A DNA stretch of 64,000 bases from Anaerolineae bacterium (GTDB taxonomy: Bacteria; Chloroflexota; Anaerolineae; Aggregatilineales; Ch27): assembly GCA_013178165.1 (NCBI GenBank), contig JABLXG010000006.1:1-64000 (forward strand). Direction: 5' to 3'. A program made the translations under genes and the position numbers. Of this stretch, positions 34,537-42,679 are shown piece after piece. The notes below the pieces were generated by a model that made no database searches, had not been told where the DNA came from, and was given only the letters and a program-made list of their open reading frames with translations. Each line of letters opens with the position of its first letter. Positions within the stretch are counted from its first letter, which is position 1.

Positions 34537-36516
34537 ATGGAACATGTTGACAAGCTTCTTATCGGCGGCGTTGTCGTCACCATGAACCAAAACTACGACG
34601 TTTTTCCAGATGGCGCAATAGCCGTCAGAGGCAACGCGATTGTCGCGGTCGGCCCCCGGCAGGTCATTACTGCTGCCTATACTGCCACTGAAACAATGGA
34701 CTGCAGCGGTCAGATCATCATGCCGGGCCTGATCAACACTCACACGCACGCACCAATGACCCTCCTGCGTGGCCTGGCCGATGACCTGCGGCTTGATGTC
34801 TGGCTGATGGGCTATATGATGCCCGTTGAGCGTGAGTTTGTCAGCCCTGAATTTTGCTACTATGGCACGCTGCTGGCCTGCGCGGAGATGATCCTGAGCG
34901 GCACCACCTGCTTCGCTGACATGTACTATCACGAAGGCGATATCGCCCGCGCAACCGTGGAAGCCGGGCTGCGTGCCGTGCTTGGCCAGACCGTCCTCAA
35001 ATTCCCTTCTCCCGATGCAGCCAGCTATGAGGAAAGTCTCGCCTACACCCGGCAATTCATTGAGACGTGGAAAGGACATCCGCTGATCACCCCCGCCGTC
35101 GCCCCCCATGCGCCATACACGAACACAGAGGAAACGCTGCGGGCTTGCACGGCACTGGCCCGTGAGTACGATGTTCCTCTGCTCACCCACTTTGCCGAAA
35201 CACGTCTGGAGGTCGAGGAAAGTCGCCGCGAACATGACATGGCTGTCGTTTCCTGGGCCGAGCGACTGGGGTTGCTTGATGCCAAGGTACTGGCTGCGCA
35301 CTGTGTGCACATTGACCCGGATGAGATGCGCCTGCTCCACAACCATGGCGCCCGCGTCGCCCACAACCCTAGCAGCAATCTCAAACTGGCCAGTGGCGTC
35401 GCCCCGGTGCAGGAAATGCTCAACCGCGGCCTGATCGTGGGCATTGGCACGGACGGCACTGCCAGCAACAACGATCTCGACATGTTTGACGAAATGCGCC
35501 TGGCTGCTTTTGTTGCCAAGGCAGCGACTTACGATCCCACCGCCCTGCCTGCCCGCACAGCACTGGCCATGGCAACCCGCATGGGCGCGGAGGCGCTCTT
35601 CCTGGGCGATGTAACGGGCAGCCTGGAGCCGGGCAAACGAGCGGATGTGATCACGCTGGACCATACGCCCTTGCACAATACGCCGCGTTTTCAGCGCGAT
35701 CCTGATGCCATCTATTCGCAGATCGTCTATGCCGCCAAGAGCACCGATGTCACCCATGTGATGGTCGACGGGCGCTGGTTGATGCGCGACCGTCAATTGC
35801 TCACGATCGATACGGCTGCGTTACGGGAGATCGCCGCTGACTACGCCCGCCAAATTGACGCTTTCCTGATCGCCCGCGAGGGGAATGTCCTGAGCAAACT
35901 GGTAGCCATTGGTGGCCTGGAACAGGAGGAAAGCTTCGAGATTCAGGTCAAAGCCCACACCGCTGATCCCCGTATTATCGATGCCGTCCTGACCAGCAAA
36001 GAAGTCCAGATCGTCCGGCATACCCACTATCGGCAGTACGATACGTACTTCCTGTTCAACGATGCCAGGCAGGGTCGGGTGCGCTATCGTGAGGACGACA
36101 GCATTAACGACCGGGACGAAGTCATCAGCGTTCGCAGCCGCCTGACCTACACCATGCCGACCAAGGAACGCGAGTTCGCCCGCGCTATTCTGCTCTCGCG
36201 CTCTCAGTTCATCGCGCCGGCGGATCGCCCGTTGCGCTTCTACCGGGAGTACTTCCAGCCAGACATCGAACGCACCATCGAAAAGGAACGGCGGCGCTGG
36301 CACATCCTTTACAAGGGCATCCTTTTCTACATCAACCTTGACAAACTCAAGGAGCCTGCCCACGACGGCTATTTCCTGGAGATCAAGAGCCGCACCTGGT
36401 CGGCCCGCGACGCGGAGTACAAAGCAGAGATGGCCACCGAAATCATGTCCCTGCTGGGCATCACACCGGAACACACCATCCGCGCCGAGTACCTAGAGCT
36501 GGCCACAGGCCGGTAG
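34537..36516 (+). CDS. Amidohydrolase (MTA/SAH deaminase-like) fused to a CYTH domain
   Basis: A 659-residue bifunctional-looking protein. Residues 1 to about 450 form a metal-dependent amidohydrolase of the 5-methylthioadenosine/S-adenosylhomocysteine deaminase group: HTHAPM metal His pair, HFAET, HCVHIDPDE and GTDGTASNN. Residues about 465-655 form a CYTH (triphosphate tunnel) domain: EIQVK near 468 (variant of ExExK), QYDTYF, GRVRYRED, EKERRRW and YFLEIKSR. CYTH proteins bind triphosphates (thiamine triphosphate, tripolyphosphate, ATP for cyclases). I know of no common fusion of this kind. Purine deamination is the likely main reaction; the CYTH role is unknown. Strong Shine-Dalgarno at ATG 34537. 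Confidence 0.85.
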   Translation: MEHVDKLLIGGVVVTMNQNYDVFPDGAIAVRGNAIVAVGPRQVITAAYTATETMDCSGQIIMPGLINTHTHAPMTLLRGLADDLRLDVWLMGYMMPVEREFVSPEFCYYGTLLACAEMILSGTTCFADMYYHEGDIARATVEAGLRAVLGQTVLKFPSPDAASYEESLAYTRQFIETWKGHPLITPAVAPHAPYTNTEETLRACTALAREYDVPLLTHFAETRLEVEESRREHDMAVVSWAERLGLLDAKVLAAHCVHIDPDEMRLLHNHGARVAHNPSSNLKLASGVAPVQEMLNRGLIVGIGTDGTASNNDLDMFDEMRLAAFVAKAATYDPTALPARTALAMATRMGAEALFLGDVTGSLEPGKRADVITLDHTPLHNTPRFQRDPDAIYSQIVYAAKSTDVTHVMVDGRWLMRDRQLLTIDTAALREIAADYARQIDAFLIAREGNVLSKLVAIGGLEQEESFEIQVKAHTADPRIIDAVLTSKEVQIVRHTHYRQYDTYFLFNDARQGRVRYREDDSINDRDEVISVRSRLTYTMPTKEREFARAILLSRSQFIAPADRPLRFYREYFQPDIERTIEKERRRWHILYKGILFYINLDKLKEPAHDGYFLEIKSRTWSARDAEYKAEMATEIMSLLGITPEHTIRAEYLELATGR

Positions 36517-36524
36517 GAAAAGCC

Positions 36525-36548
36525 CATGGGCGCCTGTAAGCGCCCATG
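36525..36548. terminator. Hairpin after the amidohydrolase-CYTH gene
   Basis: CATGGGCGC (36525-36533) pairs with GCGCCCATG (36540-36548) over a 6-nt loop, between convergent genes. The T tract is poor, so efficiency is uncertain. Confidence 0.55.
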
Positions 36549-36621
36549 AAGCCATCACTATCCACCAAAGTCACAGGCCAGCGGCCAGGCATCCGCCGCA
36601 GGCCATGTTCCCATACCCCGC

Positions 36622-37278
36622 CTAGGCCGAGCTATCCAGCCGGAAGCCATGACCGCGCACCGTCACGATGTACTGGTGATGCGGATCAACTTCAGCCAGC
36701 CGGTCCCGCAGCCGGCGCACCAGGGCGTCAATGGCCTGTTCGCTGACCCCCTCGCTGGCCGCCTCTGGCCAGACGGCCTCAATCACCTGCTCACGGGTAC
36801 AGACCGCGCCGCCTGCGTCGTACAGCAGCTGTAACAGCCGATACTGCGGCAGGCTCAGCGGCGGCAGGACTTCCTGCTGGCCGATGAACACGCGCCGGGC
36901 CTCCCGGTTGAGCGTCAACCGGCCCTGGAGCTGGCCGGGGTCAAAGGCTACCTCGATCGTCGCATCCGATTCGGAGTAAGCAATTCTGACCGTTCGCGCC
37001 AGCTGGATGCGATCGCCATCCACAAGCTGGCGCGGTTGCCGCAATGGCTCTCCGCCGACCCAGGTGCCATTCTTGCTGCCCAGGTCTTCAACAAAGTAGC
37101 TATCGCCTTCCCGCCAGATGCGCGCATGCTGGCGGGAAATCGCCCGATCACGCAGCACCAAGTTGCACTCTTCGCCGCGCCCGATCACAAAAACGTCCTG
37201 GTCAATTACCACACGCAATCCAACATGCTCACCCTCCTCTACGGTGAGCATCGGTCGATCACTGATCGATCTGGTCAT
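36622..37278 (-). CDS. FHA-domain winged-helix transcriptional regulator
   Basis: A 218-residue regulator. The FHA domain (about 10-100) has VIGRGEECNLVL, ISRQHARI and DLGSKNGTWVGG, all phosphothreonine-binding loops. The OmpR/PhoB-type winged helix (about 120-215) has LPQYRLLQLLYDAGGAVCTR, IDALVRRLRDRL and VRGHGFRL. There is no receiver domain. It probably reads threonine phosphorylation by Hanks kinases (two are encoded in this window) and changes transcription. ATG 37278 follows AGGGGAG. It resembles EmbR-like logic with the domains in reverse order. Confidence 0.9.
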   Translation of the reverse strand: MTRSISDRPMLTVEEGEHVGLRVVIDQDVFVIGRGEECNLVLRDRAISRQHARIWREGDSYFVEDLGSKNGTWVGGEPLRQPRQLVDGDRIQLARTVRIAYSESDATIEVAFDPGQLQGRLTLNREARRVFIGQQEVLPPLSLPQYRLLQLLYDAGGAVCTREQVIEAVWPEAASEGVSEQAIDALVRRLRDRLAEVDPHHQYIVTVRGHGFRLDSSA

Positions 37279-37772
37279 GCCCAACTCCCCTGTACATATC
37301 GTGCACAGCACAGCCAGGCCTGCCAGTGACGTCGGCGTACGCCCGCAGACCCTGCTCGGCGTTATCCCTGCCTGGAATCAGCAGCCCCTCTTCTGGACTG
37401 CCGCAGTGACGTGCTGCGCCAGGCCGATTCTCTTCTTCTCCTGGTTTGCCAGGTTCTGCCACAACAGTGTTGAATACAACGAGCTTGCCAGTACAATTAG
37501 CACAGATTCGGTGATCACCCGGTCAGGCGATCAAGATTGGCTGCGCCACTCCCCGGGAACTGGCCTCCCACCGTCCCGGGAGATCATGAACGTGGCCCGG
37601 ACGCTATTTCTCGGTCTTTTGCGGTACGTTCCCGTTAACCGGGTCATCTGAGTCGCAGAATCGATATCAGTATACTCCAATGCGCCGCCAGGTCGCAACG
37701 GAAGGGCAATGCCAAGACTTAGTATATATATTACAACTTGACCCTTTCCTAGCTGCAGCAGACTGAGGAAAC
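37279..37772. other. 494-bp divergent intergenic region
   Basis: No supported gene. It contains a dyad CCCGGGA (37552-37558) and TCCCGGG (37574-37580), and AT-rich promoter-like stretches upstream of cinA (TATACT near 37670, and tatatatatt at 37721-37730). It is long for this compact genome; an operator for the FHA regulator or a small RNA is possible but not shown. Confidence 0.35.
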
Positions 37773-38969
37773 ATGAACGCTGAAATCATCAGTATTGGCA
37801 CCGAGCTGTTGCTTGGCGAGATTGTCGACACCAATAGCGCCCATATTGCCCGTTCCCTGCGCGACATTGGGCTGGACCTGTATTTCACCACCACCGTAGG
37901 CGACAACCAGGCCCGCATCACCCACGCGATCGATATCGCGCTGGACCGGGCGGACATTGTTATCACCACCGGCGGCCTCGGGCCAACTGTCGATGATGTC
38001 ACGCGGCAGGCCGTCGCCGCGGCTACCAACCGGCCACTGGTGTTTCAGCAGGCGCTTTTCGACCAGATTGCTGCCCGGTTCGCCCGCATGGGAAGCCCGA
38101 TGAGTGAGAACAACCGCCAGCAGGCGTTCATCCCAGAGGGTGCGCTCCCCATCGAAAACCCGGTAGGAACGGCGCCCTGCTTTGCCCTGGAGACTGAACG
38201 CGGAGTTGTGATCAGCCTCCCCGGTGTCCCCCATGAGATGAAATACCTGCTGGAACAGGCCGTCATCCCTTACCTGCGGGAGCGTTTCCACCTGACCAGC
38301 ATCATCAAAGCGCGTGTTCTCCGCACCGCCGGGATCGGTGAGAGTGCCGTCGACGCCGCCATTCTTGACCTGATGACCCTCGCCAACCCGACGGTAGGGT
38401 TGGCGGCGCATACCGGACAGACCGACATCCGCATCACGGCAAAAGCCGAAAGCGAAGCCGTCGCTGACGCCATGATTGCCGCCATTGAAGCGCAAATCCG
38501 CGCACGACTGGGGGAATACATCTACGGTCTAGAGAAAGAGACTATCGAAGCCGCGTTGATCCAGGAGCTTTCGCGGCTGGGGATGAAGCTAGCCGTCAGT
38601 GAGACTGGCCTGGGCAATCGTCTCAGCAGCCGTATCCAGGCCGTAGGCGGGGCCGAGTACATCCTCAGCGGTGTGCAGCAGTTTGAAACGCCGGAAGCCC
38701 TCTATGCAACCCTGGCCAATGCCCAGGAACTCTCGCTTGAGCAACTAAGCATCGCTGCGGCCAGCCGGGCCAGGGAAAGCTTCCACGCCGACATTGCCAT
38801 CGCCGTGATCATGCGCCCTGACGCCGCCCTGATCGGTGTGGCCACACCCCGCGAGACCAGGACGCGTATCTTCCGCTTCAGCGAGCAGGATGGCCACCCC
38901 TTCACCTGGGCCAGCACCTGGGGCATGGCTCTGGCCTGGCACTGGTTGCATCAGCAACCTGCGCCCTGA
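37773..38969 (+). CDS. cinA: CinA-like protein (MoaB/Mog domain plus degenerate CinA C-domain)
   Basis: A 398-residue CinA-family protein. The N-terminal molybdopterin-binding-like domain (about 1-170) has the COG1058 hallmarks EIISIGTELLLGEIVDTNS and TTGGLGPTVDD, linked to ADP-ribose pyrophosphatase activity. The C-terminal domain (about 250-395) corresponds to NMN deamidase (PncC) but its motifs are altered: the usual AESCTGG reads VSETGLG, and the TGIAGP loop is missing. NMN salvage by this protein is therefore doubtful. ATG 37773 follows GAGGAAAC. It ends at a 12-bp-stem terminator. Confidence 0.88.
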   Translation: MNAEIISIGTELLLGEIVDTNSAHIARSLRDIGLDLYFTTTVGDNQARITHAIDIALDRADIVITTGGLGPTVDDVTRQAVAAATNRPLVFQQALFDQIAARFARMGSPMSENNRQQAFIPEGALPIENPVGTAPCFALETERGVVISLPGVPHEMKYLLEQAVIPYLRERFHLTSIIKARVLRTAGIGESAVDAAILDLMTLANPTVGLAAHTGQTDIRITAKAESEAVADAMIAAIEAQIRARLGEYIYGLEKETIEAALIQELSRLGMKLAVSETGLGNRLSSRIQAVGGAEYILSGVQQFETPEALYATLANAQELSLEQLSIAAASRARESFHADIAIAVIMRPDAALIGVATPRETRTRIFRFSEQDGHPFTWASTWGMALAWHWLHQQPAP

Positions 38970-38985
38970 TACCAGCTGAATCAAA

Positions 38986-39016
38986 AACCCTCGCCCTGAT
39001 GCCGGGCGAGGGTTTC
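38986..39016. terminator. Bidirectional terminator cinA / lepA
   Basis: AAACCCTCGCCC (38986-38997) pairs perfectly with GGGCGAGGGTTT (39005-39016) over a 7-nt loop, with A/T-rich flanks, between convergent stops at 38969 (+) and 39040 (-). Confidence 0.85.
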
Positions 39017-39039
39017 AGCCTGACGACTCCTGATGAGCC

Positions 39040-40845
39040 TCAGTCTTCATCCTCAAGTCGCAGCACCGCCATGAACGCTTCCTGCGGCACTTCCACATTA
39101 CCAATCATCTTCATACGCTTCTTGCCGCGCTTCTGCTTTTCCAGCAACTTGCGCTTGCGGGTGATATCCCCGCCGTAGCACTTGGCCAGAACGTCCTTGC
39201 GCACAGCTTTGACATTGGCGCGGGAGATCACCCGTTTGCCGGTCGCCGCCTGAATCGGCACCTCGAATTGCTGGCGCGGGATCAATTTCTTGAGCTGGGA
39301 AACCAGCCGCTGCCCCTTATGAAAAGCATCATCCTCGTGAACAATCATGGCCAGGGCATCCACCGGCTGTTTGTTGACCAGCACCTCCAGCTTGGTCAAT
39401 CGGCCTGGACGGTAGCCATCGAACTGGTAATCCAGGCTGGCGTACCCCCGCGATATACTCTTCAGTTTATCGTGGAAGTCCACGATCAGTTCTGCCAGCG
39501 GCAGATGATACGTCAGCACGACTCGCGACGCATCCAGGTATTCCATGCTCTCATACGTCCCCCGGCGGCGGGTGACCAGATCCATGATCGGCCCGATGTA
39601 ATCCTGCGGCGTGAAGACCTGAATGGTCATCCACGGTTCACGGATTTCCGCAATCGTGCTTTCGTCAGGCAGGTCAGCCGGGCTATCAATACGGATAACC
39701 TCGCCGTTGCGCAGCAGAACTTCGTATTCCACGCTGGGGGCCGTCACCAGGATGTCCAGATCATATTCCCGTTCGATCCGCTCCTGGACAATCTCCATGT
39801 GGAAAAGCCCCAGGAAGCCCACCCGAAACCCGAAGTTGAGCGCCTGTGAAGTCTCCGGCTGGAAGACCAGCGAGGCGTCATTGAGTTGCAGCTTCTCCAG
39901 CGCGTCCCGCAGATCGTTGTAGTCGTCATTCTCCACCGGGTACATCCCGGCAAAGACCATCGGCTTGACCTGAGCATAGCCCGGCAACGGCCACTCCGCC
40001 CCACCCTGCGCCAGGGTGATCGTGTCACCCACCCGGCACTCTCGCACCGTCTTGAAACCGGTGGCAACATAACCCACTTCGCCGGCCTCCAGCCGGCCAG
40101 TCGGTACCATCTCAGGGCTGAAGACGCCGATCTCAACCGGCTCAAGCACAGCGCCGGTCGCCATCATGCGTAACCGGGCATCCTTGTCCAGGACGCCATC
40201 CACCACCCGGACGTAGGCCACTACACCTTTGTAGGAATCGTAGTGCGAGTCAAACACCAGCGCCCGCAGCGGTTTGCTGACATCGCCGGTTGGCGGCGGC
40301 ACCTGGCGGATCACGGCCTCCAGCACCGCCTGCACGTTAAGACCGGTCTTGGCGGAGATCGGGATCACCTCACCGGCGGGCACGCCAAGCAAATCTTCGA
40401 TCTCCTTAGCCACCACGTCCGGCTGGGCCGCTGGCAGGTCAATCTTGTTCACCACCGGGATGATCTCCAGATCGTTTTCCAGGGCCATGTAGAGGTTGGC
40501 TAGCGTCTGCGCTTCAATACCCTGGGTTGCATCCACCACCAGAATCGCGCCCTCGCAGGCCTGCAGCGCCCGGCTGACTTCATAGGAAAAATCGACATGG
40601 CCGGGCGTATCGATCAGATTCATCTCATACTGTTCGCCACTCTCAGCGGTGTAGACCATCCGCACAGCCGACGCCTTGATCGTGACGCCGCGCTCGCGTT
40701 CCAGGTCCATGTTATCCAGCACCTGCTCCTGCATCTCCCGGTCAGAGACCGTACCGGTGAGTTGCAGCAGACGGTCAGCCAGTGTGCTCTTGCCGTGATC
40801 GATATGGGCGATAATGCAGAAGTTCCGGATGTGCTGCTTGTCCAT
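39040..40845 (-). CDS. lepA: Elongation factor 4 (LepA)
   Basis: Ribosome-associated GTPase that aids back-translocation and 30S biogenesis. At 601 aa it has the family length. G motifs: [23 protein letters not shown] and SAKTG. The EF4-specific C-terminal domain has [20 protein letters not shown] and the end [11 protein letters not shown] 40845 has only a weak GAG upstream. An IS481-like element lies 86 bp upstream of the start and probably separates it from tlyA. Confidence 0.97.
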   Translation of the reverse strand: MDKQHIRNFCIIAHIDHGKSTLADRLLQLTGTVSDREMQEQVLDNMDLERERGVTIKASAVRMVYTAESGEQYEMNLIDTPGHVDFSYEVSRALQACEGAILVVDATQGIEAQTLANLYMALENDLEIIPVVNKIDLPAAQPDVVAKEIEDLLGVPAGEVIPISAKTGLNVQAVLEAVIRQVPPPTGDVSKPLRALVFDSHYDSYKGVVAYVRVVDGVLDKDARLRMMATGAVLEPVEIGVFSPEMVPTGRLEAGEVGYVATGFKTVRECRVGDTITLAQGGAEWPLPGYAQVKPMVFAGMYPVENDDYNDLRDALEKLQLNDASLVFQPETSQALNFGFRVGFLGLFHMEIVQERIEREYDLDILVTAPSVEYEVLLRNGEVIRIDSPADLPDESTIAEIREPWMTIQVFTPQDYIGPIMDLVTRRRGTYESMEYLDASRVVLTYHLPLAELIVDFHDKLKSISRGYASLDYQFDGYRPGRLTKLEVLVNKQPVDALAMIVHEDDAFHKGQRLVSQLKKLIPRQQFEVPIQAATGKRVISRANVKAVRKDVLAKCYGGDITRKRKLLEKQKRGKKRMKMIGNVEVPQEAFMAVLRLEDED

Positions 40846-40931
40846 GCTTTACTCGTATTCCAACCCGGCCACCCATGGCCGTGAGGACTTCGGCAGGAGT
40901 ATACCTGAATCCGCAGGCCATGTATAGAAGG

Positions 40932-41880
40932 CGCATTCTCTCAAGGCAAATGCGACTCAGCGAAACGAGCGGGCGTGAGCATGCCGAGTGAGAGATGGGG
41001 GCGCCGGTGGTGATAGTAGTCGAGAAAAGCATCGGCATACTGCTGGGCCAGCTCCAATTCATCGCCCCGGAACTTGAGAGCGCCAAACTCCTCACGGCGC
41101 AGCGTGCCGTTGAAGGCTTCAATGAAAGCCTGTTCGTTCTTCTTGTAAGCCCGCGCGATACGATGCTGATCCGCCCAGCGATGCATGCCCTCAGCGCACT
41201 CGGCTTTGAATTCTGACCCGCCATCGGTTTGCAGGAGGGACACGCGCCCGAATACCGCCATCAACTGCTCCAGGGCAACCCGGCCATCGGCGGCCTGTAA
41301 GGAGGGGCGCATGACAATCGCCGCTTCGCGGGTGAAGGTGTCAATCGCCGTGTAGGCGTACACCTCCCCCAGGTTGACGGTATCGACCTGCACCACCTGG
41401 CGCGGTCCGGTGGCACGCTGCACCGGCGCACCCTCGGGCTGGCGGTGATGCTTGCGTAAGACCAGATGGCGCTTGAGAATGCGATAGACCGTGCTGCGGC
41501 TGAGGTCAATGCCTTCCTGCGCCAGCACGTACACGACCTTCTCCCCGCAGCAGTCGCGATACTCCCGCCGGATACTCAATACCCGCTGCACCACATAGCC
41601 CGGCGTCTTGCGCACTCGGCGTCCTTTCTTCGCCTGCTTGAAATAGGCCACATAGCCCCGAATGCCCCGCATCCGAATGCCTTTGAGCCAGCGATAGATC
41701 GTCGCCCGATGCTTCCCCAGCTGCTCAGCAATCTCATCCACCCTGTGCCCGACTCCTTCAATTCCCATGCCACTTGAATCTGTGTTATAGTGTCCATCGT
41801 GCGGCTCCTGTGATTGGGTTGTTTGTCTCGCAACCACAACAACTTTATCACGGAGTCGCATTTCTATTGAGAATACTGCG
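40932..41880 (-). mobile_element. Complete IS481-like insertion sequence (copy 2)
   Basis: A 949-bp element bounded by 5-bp direct repeats GAAGG (40927-40931 and 41881-41885). Its ends are imperfect inverted repeats that share TCTCAA-N3-AAATGCGACTC near the tips (left 40939-40958, right complement) and a CGCA at the extreme end. It has one transposase gene reading leftward. The right 126 bp are nearly identical to 1-126 of the window. It is inserted between tlyA (stop 41888) and lepA (start 40845), 8 bp after the tlyA stop. Size, IR and single DDE gene fit the IS481 family. Confidence 0.88.
40941..41797 (-). pseudogene. IS481-like DDE transposase, apparent frameshift near the N-terminus
   Basis: DDE/RNase H-fold transposase. 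The main frame encodes an HTH (VDEIAEQLGKHRATIYRWLK), an integrase core with QVDTVNLGE and LQTDGGSEF, and the final Glu in QAFIEAFNGTLRREEF, all intact. The natural start, ATG 41797 with AGGAG, reads about 16 residues (MDTITQIQVAWELKE) in a frame shifted by one base from the main frame. One base appears missing around 41738-41748. Translation could restart at an internal ATG or GTG, or use -1 frameshifting, but no classic slippery heptamer is seen. It is called a pseudogene with caution. Confidence 0.7.
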
Positions 41881-41887
41881 GAAGGGA

Positions 41888-42679
41888 TCAGCGGGCGATT
41901 TCGTTCAGCGCCGCATCGATCAGATCGGCTGGGGCTTTACCTGGAGCATCCGCCCCAACCCTCAGCCAGGCCAGAAACTCGATGTTCCCTGATGGCCCCA
42001 GCAAGGGTGAGCGGATCAGCCCGTGCACGGTGAAACCAAAGCCTAGCGCTGCTGTTAGTATGTCTTCCAGCACGCGGCGGTGTACAGCGCGATCGCGTAC
42101 GACCCCGCCTTTGCCCACGTCGCGTTTGCCAGCTTCAAACTGCGGCTTAATCAGTGGGATCACGCTGGCCTGCGGCCTCAGCCAGCCCTTTACCACCGGC
42201 AACAGTAGCCGCAGGGAAATGAACGAAGCGTCGATCGTCACCAGATCAACTGCTTCCGCCAGCCGCTCCACATAGCGCGCATTGGTACGCTCCAGCACGA
42301 CAACTCGCTCGTCCTGGCGCAGCCGGTAATCGAGCTGGCCATAGCCAACATCGATGGCATACACCCGCGCCGCGCCATGCTGAAGCAGGCAGTCGGTAAA
42401 GCCGCCCGTACTGGCTCCCACGTCGGCGCAGATTGCGCCTGTGACCTGCACCGGAAAGACCTCCAGGGCTGCAGCCAGCTTCTCCCCGCCCCGGCTGACA
42501 TAGCGCGGCAAGGCTCGCACTTCCAACGCTGCCTCGCGCGGCACCCTGGTGCCAGGCTTATCCACCAGCCGCCCATCGACCAGCACCTCGCCGGCCATGA
42601 TCAGGCGGCGAGCCTGTTCCCGGCTCTCCACCAGTGCGCGCGTGACCAGCAACACATCAAGCCGTTCCCGATCACTCAT
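41888..42679 (-). CDS. tlyA: TlyA-family rRNA methyltransferase / hemolysin A
   Basis: A 263-residue 2'-O-ribose methyltransferase of 16S/23S rRNA (TlyA methylates C1409 and C1920 in mycobacteria). N-terminal S4 RNA-binding domain (about 4-62; [20 protein letters not shown]). The FtsJ-like Rossmann domain starts with [12 protein letters not shown], with SAM motif [14 protein letters not shown] and the catalytic Lys/Asp environment in [13 protein letters not shown]. The start ATG overlaps the stop of the upstream gene by 4 bp (ATGA), which indicates translational coupling. An IS follows 8 bp after its stop. Confidence 0.93.
   Translation of the reverse strand: MSDRERLDVLLVTRALVESREQARRLIMAGEVLVDGRLVDKPGTRVPREAALEVRALPRYVSRGGEKLAAALEVFPVQVTGAICADVGASTGGFTDCLLQHGAARVYAIDVGYGQLDYRLRQDERVVVLERTNARYVERLAEAVDLVTIDASFISLRLLLPVVKGWLRPQASVIPLIKPQFEAGKRDVGKGGVVRDRAVHRRVLEDILTAALGFGFTVHGLIRSPLLGPSGNIEFLAWLRVGADAPGKAPADLIDAALNEIAR

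Noticed and set aside
34501-35796. A 431-codon minus-strand open frame across the amidohydrolase
   Set aside because: It runs antisense to conserved metal-binding motifs, has no recognisable domain, and its composition is that of an antisense frame.
37118-37651. A 177-codon plus-strand frame in the intergenic region
   Set aside because: It overlaps the 5' part of the FHA regulator gene antisense, lacks a ribosome-binding site and shows no protein-like pattern.
41576-41851. A separate small protein starting with MDTITQIQVAWELKE
   Set aside because: Only the first 16 residues make sense; they are the displaced N-terminus of the IS481-like transposase.
1-41880. A composite transposon bounded by the two IS copies
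   Set aside because: The interval holds essential core genes (ftsK, prfB, ftsY, rnc, lepA), so it is chromosome between two independent insertions.
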